This document shows, piece by piece, positions 7,678-15,862 of a stretch of DNA of 25,333 nucleotides. How positions within the stretch are numbered: the first letter of the stretch is position 1; each line of letters begins with the position of its first letter. The notes under the pieces are model-generated. The model was not told the origin of the DNA. It was given only the letters and a program-made list of their open reading frames with translations, and made no database searches. Source of the stretch: Caryophanales bacterium UBA3935 (GTDB taxonomy: Bacteria; Bacillota_I; Bacilli_A; ML615J-28; CAG-698); the NCBI GenBank assembly GCA_002385755.1, contig DGED01000068.1, positions 1 through 25,333 on the forward strand. Direction: 5' to 3'. Both the position numbers and the translations under genes were made by a program.

Positions 7678-10600
7678 CTAATCCAATCCAAATTCTTTTC
7701 GTTTTTTGGTAATCTCATTGTTTATCAGGGTTATATAGTCCTGCAGCGTTTCCCGCGGGTTACTGTCGGTATTTACGACCTCGCGGAAAGCATTCTCCAA
7801 GTTCCTGCCGGTATAATATCCGCCGGGGACTTCCGGAACGCCGACGCTTTTACTCCATTGTTCAATCAGGACTTCCCTTTCATCGCGCGTCCAGGCAAGA
7901 TTTTGGAACGCCAAGACGTTCGCGGTATTATGCCGGGCCGCGGCTCCGAGAATCGATTCCAACTCCCGCGCGTAACTTGTTTGAATATCTTTAGACACCC
8001 ACCAACGCATGAAATCCCATGCCGCTTCGTAATCCTGCTCTCTCCCATCCTGTTGCAACATTACCACGGCCGACCCGGAGGTGGCGCCGCGGTTATTGAT
8101 TTTGCCGTCATCTTGATAAATTCCCGGCAGAGGAGCGAACGACCACTTACCGGCTATTTCCGGAGCGAAAACAGTTAATCTGTTAAACAATTCGTATCCG
8201 GCGATGCCGATCGGCATCTCCCCGGTTCGGAAACGGTTCTCGAAGTTCGTTACCAGAAGCGAGAACCCGTAATCCGTGTAATACCGGCACCATAATTCAA
8301 AAGCCTGCATTGCTTCTTCCGTATCGAAGTTCGACTCGCGGTTGCCGTTCCGATAGAACGACCCGCCGCGCTGATACAGCATTGTGGCGAAACCGGGGTT
8401 AACGTAGGATGACGCGCCCACGGGCGAAATCGGCAAATAGAACCTTAGGTTAGATATTGACAGCTCGGTCACCAAGGCCGTGACGTCGTCCCATGTTTCC
8501 GGCACCAGCCAGCCTCGATCCTCGAATATGTCTTTTCGGTAAAACGTCACGAGGAACGACTGGGTATTGGGAAGCGCGTAATAGCCGCCGTCGTATTCGT
8601 AGGGGACCATCGCGCTTTCGAAGAATAAGTACTGGGCGTCGGGATCATCCATCCTCCCCTCGTTGTAATCGACATTGGGATCGCATAAGCCGTCCGCCGC
8701 GTTCTTCGCGGAACAAATACCGGTTACTTCGTAGAATTCGGGGAACCCGGAAATATCCTTAACCGCTTTACGCATCGCATAGTTAACCGGCAAACCGTTA
8801 TCGACGTTAATGGCGACGTCGGGACCTATCCCCGCTAGCGTCGCGGAAAGCAAAACCGACGGGGCGACGACTTTCAAGTCGACGTTAACTCCGTATTGCT
8901 CGGTAAACGTGTTGGCAAGCAACGTGTTAATAGCGTTTGCTTGTTCCCGACCGGCGACGGCGCTGGTCAGAAACCAGACTTCAATGCTCTTATCGCTGTC
9001 AATAGACGGAAGTTTACCGACTAACTCGTAATCAAAACTGAAAGAGAGGAAAAATGCTCTAATATCAAACCAAGTCTTAGCGAAAAAATTTGATCTCGCT
9101 TTCGGCAATTGTTGCATGGAAGTGTGAATCCACAAACATTCAACCGTAAGCGACTGCTCTTTGATATCGCTGATCCAAGTGCCGAGCGCCGAAAGGTTTT
9201 TGGCGAAATCATTCAGACGCTGCTGGATGGTCCGCGGTTTTTTATGCATTTTTCTTAACTGAATCGCCATCTTGTCAATGACGGCAACCTTGTCGCTCTT
9301 TTCGCCGGAGATCTCCGTAATTCTTCTGGATACTTCCTCCAAGGCTTCCGCCGATTCCTTAATGGTTTCTAAAGTGCCTTCGACCCTGGCGTTTTCGCCG
9401 TACAAGTAATATTCTTGATACGGGTCGGGGTTAACGGTCGTGATGGCGATTATCCGAATATATAGATTATTCAACCTGTCGACGACTCTTTGCACCTTGT
9501 CAATTTGCTCGCTGTAATCGCCGAGAGTCGCTTCCAACGTTATCGTGTTGACTTTCCCGCCTTCAAGATAAAAGGCAAACGGCTCGTCGGAGGTTCCAAG
9601 CGTCACGTTTCTAAAATCGCTGCTGTAAGCGAATCGCGCGCTGTTCGCCTCGATAAAAGGAATTTCACCGTTAATATAGACGCGCCGGGTGGAGAAAAGC
9701 CCGCGCGACGTGTCTTGCCGCGAACGGAAAGTTATGTAGTACAATCCCGACTCGCAGTCGGTCATGTCGATTTCCCAGGTGATGGCGTCTCCCGGCGTTG
9801 ACCACTTGCTGCCGCCGATGGCGTTAAGTTTCATCTTTACCGGGTGCACCGGGACGTTCTTCGGGTCGGTCCGGTCGGATATCGCGTAAAGGGTCGGCGC
9901 CGTTCTTTCGGTCGCGTCCTCCCCCTCGATTCTAATCGGCTCTTCAAGACTCGCGATGTCGTTATAACCTAACAGCGCGTAATGATCGCGATACTCCTGA
10001 TACGTCTGAAGCGGCTTGTATGACGTTATGCCGATCGAGACGATTGCCATCGACTCGCGGATCGATTCGAAGGTTATCGTGTTTTCCCCTTGTTTGAAAT
10101 AAAGCAAATACGGCTCGACAACATAACCGGCGTGGTCGCGGATATATTCCCTGCGGGAAATATTATCAACTTCCACTTGGCGCGGTTTCATGTCGTTTCC
10201 GCCGATGTCCTGAATAATCTCTCCCTCGTCCTTCCAATAACGCGGGAATTTGATATTGATTAAATCCTCATACTGCAGCGGGTACTCGAGAGATGTGTTG
10301 GTGTCAATGTTTTCATTGACGATAATTTTTCTTTCGATGGTCGCGCCGCCTTGCTTATACGGGAAATAATCCACGTAAACACGATACAACCCCTCTTCAG
10401 GGATATTCGGTATCGTCCAGGTGGCAAATCCGCGCTCGGTGGTTAAATAAGCGTCGACCTCTTGGCCCGCGTTATCCTTGATTGTCACAACGCCAAAACC
10501 GTCGGAGTTGTCGCTCGCCACCGCGGACGTTCCGGAAATGATAATGTCATTTTCAAGTTGCGGCAACATACCGCGGTTGCGTAATTCGTCAAAACTCAAT

Positions 10601-10827
10601 TCATAATCGTCCAATGCGTCCGCAGGCAACCCTTGCCGTAATTTCAGAAAATCTTTATAGCTGCCATCCGGTATAAGCACGTTTGGCGCAATTGATTGCG
10701 AATAAACGTGATTGGGGTTAAAACTTTGAATGATTACAACGGCAAACACCGTTAACAAGGCGACCAAAAGAAAAAGCCCCACTCCTCTTTTGATCATTTT
10801 TATGTCGATTTTAAATTTACCCTTCAT
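7678..10827 (-). CDS. Giant membrane-anchored extracellular solute-binding protein with extra beta-sandwich modules
   Basis: I chose ATG 10827 (SD GGTGGAG four bases upstream); an in-frame GTG at 10836 would add three residues. The protein has about 1049 residues, against about 420-550 for ordinary sugar-binding lipoproteins. One hydrophobic helix at about 15-36 has no lipobox cysteine, so it is anchored by a helix rather than a lipid. Two beta-rich modules follow, at about 90-270 and about 297-470; the second (IEGEDATERTAP, VYINGE) resembles CBM6/35-type sandwiches. A helical, coiled-coil-like linker spans about 475-600. The C-terminal part from about 614 to 1040 is a family-1 type binding domain, with a 'IEVWFLTS' opening strand, 'GPDVAINVDN', 'YALPNTQSFLVTFYRKDIF' and 'TWDDV'. 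It should capture an oligosaccharide for the two permeases. It overlaps the GH20 gene by 11 bases. Confidence 0.88.
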   Translation of the reverse strand: MKGKFKIDIKMIKRGVGLFLLVALLTVFAVVIIQSFNPNHVYSQSIAPNVLIPDGSYKDFLKLRQGLPADALDDYELSFDELRNRGMLPQLENDIIISGTSAVASDNSDGFGVVTIKDNAGQEVDAYLTTERGFATWTIPNIPEEGLYRVYVDYFPYKQGGATIERKIIVNENIDTNTSLEYPLQYEDLINIKFPRYWKDEGEIIQDIGGNDMKPRQVEVDNISRREYIRDHAGYVVEPYLLYFKQGENTITFESIRESMAIVSIGITSYKPLQTYQEYRDHYALLGYNDIASLEEPIRIEGEDATERTAPTLYAISDRTDPKNVPVHPVKMKLNAIGGSKWSTPGDAITWEIDMTDCESGLYYITFRSRQDTSRGLFSTRRVYINGEIPFIEANSARFAYSSDFRNVTLGTSDEPFAFYLEGGKVNTITLEATLGDYSEQIDKVQRVVDRLNNLYIRIIAITTVNPDPYQEYYLYGENARVEGTLETIKESAEALEEVSRRITEISGEKSDKVAVIDKMAIQLRKMHKKPRTIQQRLNDFAKNLSALGTWISDIKEQSLTVECLWIHTSMQQLPKARSNFFAKTWFDIRAFFLSFSFDYELVGKLPSIDSDKSIEVWFLTSAVAGREQANAINTLLANTFTEQYGVNVDLKVVAPSVLLSATLAGIGPDVAINVDNGLPVNYAMRKAVKDISGFPEFYEVTGICSAKNAADGLCDPNVDYNEGRMDDPDAQYLFFESAMVPYEYDGGYYALPNTQSFLVTFYRKDIFEDRGWLVPETWDDVTALVTELSISNLRFYLPISPVGASSYVNPGFATMLYQRGGSFYRNGNRESNFDTEEAMQAFELWCRYYTDYGFSLLVTNFENRFRTGEMPIGIAGYELFNRLTVFAPEIAGKWSFAPLPGIYQDDGKINNRGATSGSAVVMLQQDGREQDYEAAWDFMRWWVSKDIQTSYARELESILGAAARHNTANVLAFQNLAWTRDEREVLIEQWSKSVGVPEVPGGYYTGRNLENAFREVVNTDSNPRETLQDYITLINNEITKKRKEFGLD

Positions 10828-12691
10828 TTTCTCCACCTCTTATATAATTTAGTGTCGCTTCAAGAAAACGATAGAATTTTTCTATGTATGAGATGCTGCT
10901 CGCCAGCCCTCCCGATTTATTCCGCTCAAGCCACAATCTTTTTTGCTCGTCAAGGAAACTTTCTCGGCCGGCGATAACGGCCGCGAGCAAATCCATCCGT
11001 GTTTTCAAATTAATGTTCTTGTTATAAGCTATATTGAGAACAAGAATATTTCTTAAAAAGGCGATCGTCTGCAGGTATTCGGCTTTGATAATATGAGCGT
11101 CTTCCGCTTCCATCGAGGCCGTCTCGACCTCTTTTTCTTTCGCCGTCAAAAACGCGTCCAGCAATAAATATTTATCATAGTCGAGAACGAGCGATGCCGT
11201 TCTTTGATGATAATATTCGCAAGGATCGTCCTCGCCGACGGCGTGCGCGGCCCACATGAAATTATGGAACGCGGCGGTGCCGTTGGAACGATACTCATTG
11301 AGGTAACGATAATAATTTCCCAAATCAAGCGCCGCGTCGGTCATAATGTTTTTCCCGTCGCGATATACGCGGCGGTTAAGATAATCTCGGATTCTTAAGT
11401 ATGTCCCCTCCGCCACGCGCCAACTCATCATCGCGGCGTAAACCAGCGGCGGATAAGAGACGGGAAGGAATTGCAGGTGACCGAAATCTCCCCAATCGGT
11501 AAGCAGGATTCCCTCGCCGCCGTAAATTTTCGTGTAAACGCACGCGTTGGCGATGTTTTCCCACCAATCCTGCGTCCTCCCGGCAAAACTGCACCAACTG
11601 GTCGTGCCGGGAGCGGCCATGAATTTAATCCCTAATTCCTTAAGTTTTTTCAAGTTCCGCGAAAACGGGTAATTGGCGTCGTACCCCCAATCGACAAATA
11701 TCATGTCGTCGGGAAGCCGGCGCAATAGCTCGGGATGATTAATCAATACGTCTCCCCAAATAAGCGGAATCTTGTCATATTTTTTAATCTCCTCGTAGGC
11801 TTTCAAAACATAATCGATATAGACGTTCCCCAAACCTATGCGCTCGCATTCTTCCTTCGACTTGCCTTTTCCCAACTCGAAAGGCTCGTCAAAATTCATG
11901 TTGAAATATTTTGAGGAAGAAATCGAAAGCATATCTTTGTATAATTTTTTGATAAGCTCCAAAGACCCTTCGTCGAGCGGGTTTAGCGTGCTTGGCTTTC
12001 GCATCCTCCCCCAAAGGAATATGCCCTCCGGCATTTCGGCCAAATCCTTAAATTCCTCTTTTTCCAACCATTTTGTCATATGGCCAAACCCGTTTTGATT
12101 CGGAACCAAATCAACAAACCGGTCGCGGGCGTATTCTTCGAGTTCCCGGTATTCCTCGACTGAGATATACCCGTCATCCTCCAAGTAACGTTCAAAAGAA
12201 GGATAACCGAAACTGAAACCCTCGACATAAAGCTCCAAATGATTCATTTTCAAGTCGCTCATAATGTCGATAATTTTTTTGACCGTGGACACTTTGGGAA
12301 CTTTGTCGCGGCTGATGTCGATCATAAACCCGCGCGTTTTCAAATCCGGCTCATCCTCGATTAATAAGGTCCTAACGCGGCCGGGCGCCGCTTCTATAAG
12401 CTGTAACAAAGTGACGGCGGCGTAAAAAGCTCCGTTTTCACTTTTGGAGTGGACGGTAATCTTTTTCTCGCCGATTTCCAACCGATACGCCTCGTCAGGA
12501 AGCTCCGGATCGGACAAAAACAAGATATCGGCGTCGCCGGCGTTCCCTTCAGCGCAATCTATGGAGGCGGATAGCCTATTAAAAACGTTTACCATTTTCC
12601 AATTAAAAAAAATGATGAATTTATCAGGCAAAATATAATAGATATTGCTTGTAAAATTCATCTTCTTTACGTGGGGATAAATTTTATACAT
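10817..12691 (-). CDS. Beta-N-acetylhexosaminidase, GH20 family, probably cytoplasmic
   Basis: The 624-residue protein has a small alpha/beta domain at about 40-115 and a TIM barrel at about 118-450. The barrel opens with RGFMIDISRDKVPKVST and DLKMNHLELYVEGFSF, typical of GH20. The Asp-Glu pair at 268-269 (NMNFDEPFELG) corresponds to the catalytic pair of the family's substrate-assisted mechanism, which releases terminal GlcNAc or GalNAc. Further barrel signatures are IPLIWGDVL and TDWGDFGH. No signal peptide is visible, so it probably acts on imported oligosaccharides. It is the first gene of the seven-gene transport operon, with the SD GAGGAG five bases before the ATG and a strong promoter upstream. 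An internal Met at residue 33 is possible as a start, but the SD supports the one given. The exact amino-sugar linkage cannot be read from the sequence. Confidence 0.88.
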   Translation of the reverse strand: MYKIYPHVKKMNFTSNIYYILPDKFIIFFNWKMVNVFNRLSASIDCAEGNAGDADILFLSDPELPDEAYRLEIGEKKITVHSKSENGAFYAAVTLLQLIEAAPGRVRTLLIEDEPDLKTRGFMIDISRDKVPKVSTVKKIIDIMSDLKMNHLELYVEGFSFGYPSFERYLEDDGYISVEEYRELEEYARDRFVDLVPNQNGFGHMTKWLEKEEFKDLAEMPEGIFLWGRMRKPSTLNPLDEGSLELIKKLYKDMLSISSSKYFNMNFDEPFELGKGKSKEECERIGLGNVYIDYVLKAYEEIKKYDKIPLIWGDVLINHPELLRRLPDDMIFVDWGYDANYPFSRNLKKLKELGIKFMAAPGTTSWCSFAGRTQDWWENIANACVYTKIYGGEGILLTDWGDFGHLQFLPVSYPPLVYAAMMSWRVAEGTYLRIRDYLNRRVYRDGKNIMTDAALDLGNYYRYLNEYRSNGTAAFHNFMWAAHAVGEDDPCEYYHQRTASLVLDYDKYLLLDAFLTAKEKEVETASMEAEDAHIIKAEYLQTIAFLRNILVLNIAYNKNINLKTRMDLLAAVIAGRESFLDEQKRLWLERNKSGGLASSISYIEKFYRFLEATLNYIRGGENEG

Positions 12692-12700
12692 AGATTCTCC

Positions 12701-12721
12701 TCATTTCCCGGTCAAAACCAT
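12701..12721 (-). other. Possible six-codon leader ORF (MVLTGK) ahead of the GH20 gene
   Basis: In the 5' leader of the GH20 operon an ATG at 12721 sits four bases after a good SD (AGAGGAG). It opens a six-codon frame that ends with TGA at 12701-12703. That TGA overlaps the start of the SD (GAGGAG) of the GH20 gene, so a ribosome ending here would stand on the next ribosome-binding site. It could be a coupling device or chance. It contains no run of rare or regulatory codons that would suggest classical attenuation. Confidence 0.35.
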
Positions 12722-12739
12722 GGATCTCCTCTGTTTCCT

Positions 12740-12775
12740 ATGTGTTATTATATTATAAAAATCGCTTTTTTTCAA
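12740..12775 (-). promoter_or_regulatory. Sigma-A-type promoter of the GH20/transport operon
   Basis: On the minus strand, TTGAAA (12775-12770) and TATAAT (12752-12747) are separated by exactly 17 bases. The predicted transcript start is near 12740, giving a leader of about 50 bases before the GH20 ATG. There is an A/T-rich spacer, no extended -10, and an AAATATTT palindrome (12785-12792) just upstream that could be part of an operator. No clear catabolite-response (cre) sequence overlaps it. Confidence 0.8.
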
Positions 12776-12811
12776 GGTGTAATTAAATATTTGTTACCCA
12801 ATTTCTAGTAG

Positions 12812-12836
12812 GCCGCCGGGCCGTCTCCCCGGCGAC
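12812..12836 (-). other. GC-rich hairpin between the two operons
   Basis: Nine-base arms (12812-12820 and 12828-12836) pair around a seven-base loop, with a single G-T wobble, in a region that is otherwise A/T-rich. No T-run follows on either strand, so it is not a canonical terminator. It lies downstream of the terminator of the lysA operon and about 37 bases upstream of the -35 box of the GH20 operon. It could be a second transcription barrier, an operator or a folded 3' end. Function unknown. Confidence 0.5.
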
Positions 12837-12860
12837 CTTATGAAAGAAGCAGCCCGCAAA

Positions 12861-12888
12861 AACAAAAAGGCTGATGAAAATTCAGCCT
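12861..12888 (-). terminator. Rho-independent terminator of the lysA operon
   Basis: A seven-base stem (12888-12882 with 12874-12868, AGGCTGA/TCAGCCT) with a seven-base loop is followed on the minus strand by TTTTTGTTTTTG. It begins one base after the stop codon of the GHL10 gene and closes the seven-gene lysA operon. Confidence 0.88.
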
Positions 12889-12889
12889 C

Positions 12890-14185
12890 TTAGATTGGTT
12901 GGGCCGGTTTGGTCCATAAACGCTTTAGTCTTTTCCTCGCCTCAACAAGCGACGAGATGTCCTCAATATGCAGATGTTTATAGGTGAAGAAAATCGTTCC
13001 TTTTATGTTGGGATAATTTTGATTATATCGAAGCTGGTTGATAATTTCGTCGGGATTGCTCCAATTCCCTTCGTCGCGATAACGATATAACCCTTGTCCC
13101 ATATATAGTTTAGTTCCGGTCTCGGCGGCGATGCCCGCCCACCATTTGGCAAGATCGGCGTATTTGACGACCTCATAGGTCGTTCCGTCTTCGGTTGTCC
13201 GCCAGTTATCAAACTCGAAATAGTTTTGCGGGACGACGTAATCAATCCAGCCCTTCTTCATCCAATGATAGATATCGGCGTAAAGACCGGCGTAGCAGGT
13301 AAAGCAAGTGTGATGATTATCCGAGCCTTTATCCCACGCCGACTCGTTGACGACGTCAAACCATTTGCTGTTGGTGCGATAAATACCGAAGGGGCTAATC
13401 CCGAACTCGACTTTTCGCGGCAATGTCTTCAGTTTGTCGGCAATCTTTTCTATCAGGCGGTTGATATTGTCGCGGCGGTAATCGCCGAGACTTTCAAAGC
13501 CGGAAGCGGCAAACTTCTCGTTTTCCCGCTCGTCAACGATGGCTTCGTAAGGATAAAAATAATCATCCATATGAATAGCCTTCACGTTGTATTTCCGGGC
13601 GATTTCCAACGCGCTTTCCGACACGAATTCCCGGACCTCTTCGCTCGACGGGTCAAGAATGAGTTTGCTTTGAACCGTCTCAATCACCAAATCCGGACGC
13701 AAACGGGCGAAATTATTCTCGGCAAGGGTGTTTAAAAACTCCTTCTTCGACATCTCTAAATCGGCCAACTTCCGGTTCGTAACCCGATAAGGATTTAGCC
13801 AGGCATGAACTTCGACGCCGGCCTCCGTCGCCTTCTCGACAAACCAGCCGAAAACGTCGAACCCCGGGTATGCGCCTTGTTTGCCCGTTATAAACTCGCT
13901 CCACGGGTTCAAATCCGATTGGTATAAAGCGTCGTTGCACGGCCTGACCTGGAATACAATCGTGTTTAGATTATATTCCTTGACTTTATCGATTACCGAC
14001 AATAAAAACTGTTGATAACTTTCGATCGTTTCTAAAAGCGGCAAATCGATATTGGCCACGGTAGAAAACCATACCCCCCGAGTCTCCTTCTCTTTTTCAA
14101 CATATTCCGCCGGCGCGAGAATTTCCCGATCGCTGCGAAAATATGTGACATTCCCTTCTTTATTAAATCTTCTAATCGGTTTCAT
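12890..14185 (-). CDS. Family 10-like glycosyl hydrolase (GHL10/DUF187, DigH/YngK type)
   Basis: The 431 residues are nearly all one barrel domain. Family marks are TRGVWFST (35-42), the strand FQVRPCNDALY (78-88), HAWLNPYR (127-134), HMDDYFYP (205-212) and FGISPFGIYR (261-270). E. coli DigH (YddW) of this group has been reported to cleave peptide-free peptidoglycan glycan strands; that activity here is inference. Most relatives are exported, but no signal peptide is visible. The in-frame ATG at 14185 has no SD at normal distance: AGGAGG is 32 bases upstream of the ATG and serves a 13-codon GTG reading frame instead. An in-frame TAA four codons upstream rules out a longer start. It is the last gene of the lysA operon, immediately before the terminator. 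Confidence 0.87.
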   Translation of the reverse strand: MKPIRRFNKEGNVTYFRSDREILAPAEYVEKEKETRGVWFSTVANIDLPLLETIESYQQFLLSVIDKVKEYNLNTIVFQVRPCNDALYQSDLNPWSEFITGKQGAYPGFDVFGWFVEKATEAGVEVHAWLNPYRVTNRKLADLEMSKKEFLNTLAENNFARLRPDLVIETVQSKLILDPSSEEVREFVSESALEIARKYNVKAIHMDDYFYPYEAIVDERENEKFAASGFESLGDYRRDNINRLIEKIADKLKTLPRKVEFGISPFGIYRTNSKWFDVVNESAWDKGSDNHHTCFTCYAGLYADIYHWMKKGWIDYVVPQNYFEFDNWRTTEDGTTYEVVKYADLAKWWAGIAAETGTKLYMGQGLYRYRDEGNWSNPDEIINQLRYNQNYPNIKGTIFFTYKHLHIEDISSLVEARKRLKRLWTKPAQPI

Positions 14186-14213
14186 ATAAGTTTAAGCGTT
14201 TAGCAGCCGACAC
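14172..14213 (-). other. Possible 13-codon leader ORF with strong SD overlapping the GHL10 start
   Basis: A consensus AGGAGG (14223-14218) is followed after four bases by GTG at 14213. The frame reads VSAAKRLNLYETD (first codon GTG) and stops with TAG at 14172-14174, 11 bases inside the GHL10 reading frame. The GHL10 ATG itself has no nearby SD, so translation of this short frame could deliver ribosomes to it. Alternatively it marks a frameshift that split the true N-terminus, or it is chance. Confidence 0.35.
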
Positions 14214-14246
14214 GCTTCCTCCTTTCGCGCAATTTAAAACAAAAGG

Positions 14247-15170
14247 CTATTGGTATAGTTCCTCAAGCAACAACAAAGTTTTCGCATTAGCGTCAAATTC
14301 GACTTCAATTCCAATCGGAAGATTGATGAACGGGAAAGAATGACCGGAACTAAAATTATAGATCGCCGGTTTCCCACAAGATTTCATGTATTGTTCAACG
14401 ATGTCGCGACATTGCCATGTCGAGGCGGCATCGTCACAATTACTGAACGAGCCAAAGACAAAACCCTTGGCTTTTGCCAATTTACCGGAAAGCCTTAATG
14501 TCGATAAGTAACGATCGATGCGATACGGTTTCTCGTCAACATCCTCCAAGAACACGATTTTATCGGTAAAATCAACTTCGTACGGGGTTCCTTCCATAGC
14601 GGCAACCAAACTCAAGTTCCCGCCGATAAGAATGCCCCGGGCCGCGCCGCCAACGATCGTTTCGGCGTCATCGTAAGGATTTTTCAGAACCCGTCCCTTT
14701 TGATTTTGAAACAATAACGCTTCAAAATCGCGACGGGAAAACTCGTCAAAACCGGGATTTCCAAGATACACGCCGAGCGCCCCGTGCGCGGTTGGGATGC
14801 CGGCGTATCGATATATCGCGTTTAATAATACCGTAATATCGCTAAACCCGACAAAAAGTTTCGGTCGCGAAGCGATTAGGCGGTAATTGAGTTTATCAAC
14901 AATCCGGCTCGAGCCGTACCCGCCCAGCATGCAAATGATCGCGGCGATACTTTCATCCTCGAACATATCTTCCAAGTCCCGAGCCCTAAGATCATCGTCG
15001 CCCGCCAAATAACCGTAAGCCGCCCCGAGACTCTTCCCGTAGCGAACCGAAAGCCCGAGCCCGTTTAAATATTCTTCCAGCGCGGGAATCCGCGGCGAAC
15101 GGGTTGAAATAGAAAAAGCGGGACAAATAATACCTATCGCATCCCCCTTTTTCAATTTAGCCGGTTTCAT
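14247..15170 (-). CDS. LD-carboxypeptidase family protein (peptidase S66)
   Basis: The 307 residues match the usual length of S66 (LdcA/MccF) enzymes. Family marks are the start KKGDAIGIICPA, the nucleophile region GGYGSSR (Ser87), VGFSDIT (107-113), Glu209 in FLEDVDEKPYRIDR and His277 in SSGHSFPF, giving the Ser-Glu-His triad. S66 enzymes remove the terminal D-amino acid from the L,D bond of wall tetrapeptides in recycling, or cleave related acyl conjugates such as microcin C (MccF branch). No signal peptide is visible, so it is cytoplasmic. It starts two bases after the PIG-L gene stop with no strong SD, which suggests translational coupling. Its position with lysA and an M19 dipeptidase supports a role with wall-derived peptides. 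Confidence 0.88.
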   Translation of the reverse strand: MKPAKLKKGDAIGIICPAFSISTRSPRIPALEEYLNGLGLSVRYGKSLGAAYGYLAGDDDLRARDLEDMFEDESIAAIICMLGGYGSSRIVDKLNYRLIASRPKLFVGFSDITVLLNAIYRYAGIPTAHGALGVYLGNPGFDEFSRRDFEALLFQNQKGRVLKNPYDDAETIVGGAARGILIGGNLSLVAAMEGTPYEVDFTDKIVFLEDVDEKPYRIDRYLSTLRLSGKLAKAKGFVFGSFSNCDDAASTWQCRDIVEQYMKSCGKPAIYNFSSGHSFPFINLPIGIEVEFDANAKTLLLLEELYQ

Positions 15171-15172
15171 TT

Positions 15173-15862
15173 TTACAATTCCATTTTCGTGAATTTCTGA
15201 TAACCGAAAACATTAAAGCATTGCGCGTGCTTATATTTCGCCAGGCATCCCCTGACATAAGTCAGGTGCGTGTAATAATCGTAATAACGGAAGGACGGGC
15301 TGTTCATGATGAACCAATGTTTCTTTATCGCCTCGGTCCATAGTTCGTACCCGTCGCCGCAGTTAACGTAAATATAAGGGTCAAAGCCTTCCCGGTCTTC
15401 CCAATTCTCAGCGAAATAAACCGGCGCCCAGGCTTTCTCTCCCTCAAGCTTATCGCCGTCGTAGACAGCAGCCAAAAACGCGGCGTCAACAACGATTTTA
15501 TGGCAATTGGCATGATCCTTGTGCATGCTGTTTTTCCAATGGGTGAAAATAATGTTGGGCCGGTATTTCCTAATCGCGGCGGCGACCTCGAAACGGACCT
15601 TCTCGTTATCGGGCAACTCGCCGTCCGGATAATCGAAAACTATCGCCTCGCCTTTAAGCATCCGCGCGAACTCTTCCGCCTCGCGGACTTTCTGCTTGCG
15701 ATACTCGCTTACCGGGACGTCTTTGGGGTTCCCCCTTTCCCCGGCGGTAAGGGCCATGGTAACGATTTTATCGCCTTTAAGCGCCTGATGGGCGAGCACG
15801 CACCCGGTCGTAAGTTCCATGTCGCCGACATGACCGCCGATGGCCATAATCGTTTTGCTCAT
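15173..15862 (-). CDS. PIG-L/LmbE-type zinc deacetylase
   Basis: The 229-residue protein has the metal motif in the variant form GGHVGDME (His11, Asp14) instead of AHPDDE, and the second ligand region HKDH (His114, Asp116, His117). The core FDYPDGELPDN and FTHWKNSMHKDH stretches are typical. Family members remove N-acetyl groups from GlcNAc-containing sugars or related amides. The real substrate cannot be told; an amino-sugar or muropeptide fragment would fit the operon. It overlaps the GNAT gene upstream by four bases (ATGA) and is followed by the S66 gene after two bases. No signal peptide. Confidence 0.87.
   Translation of the reverse strand: MSKTIMAIGGHVGDMELTTGCVLAHQALKGDKIVTMALTAGERGNPKDVPVSEYRKQKVREAEEFARMLKGEAIVFDYPDGELPDNEKVRFEVAAAIRKYRPNIIFTHWKNSMHKDHANCHKIVVDAAFLAAVYDGDKLEGEKAWAPVYFAENWEDREGFDPYIYVNCGDGYELWTEAIKKHWFIMNSPSFRYYDYYTHLTYVRGCLAKYKHAQCFNVFGYQKFTKMEL

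Noticed and set aside
12692..12889. Catabolite-response element (cre) near the GH20 promoter
   Set aside because: No stretch close to TGWAAACGNTWNCA was found around the -35/-10 boxes.
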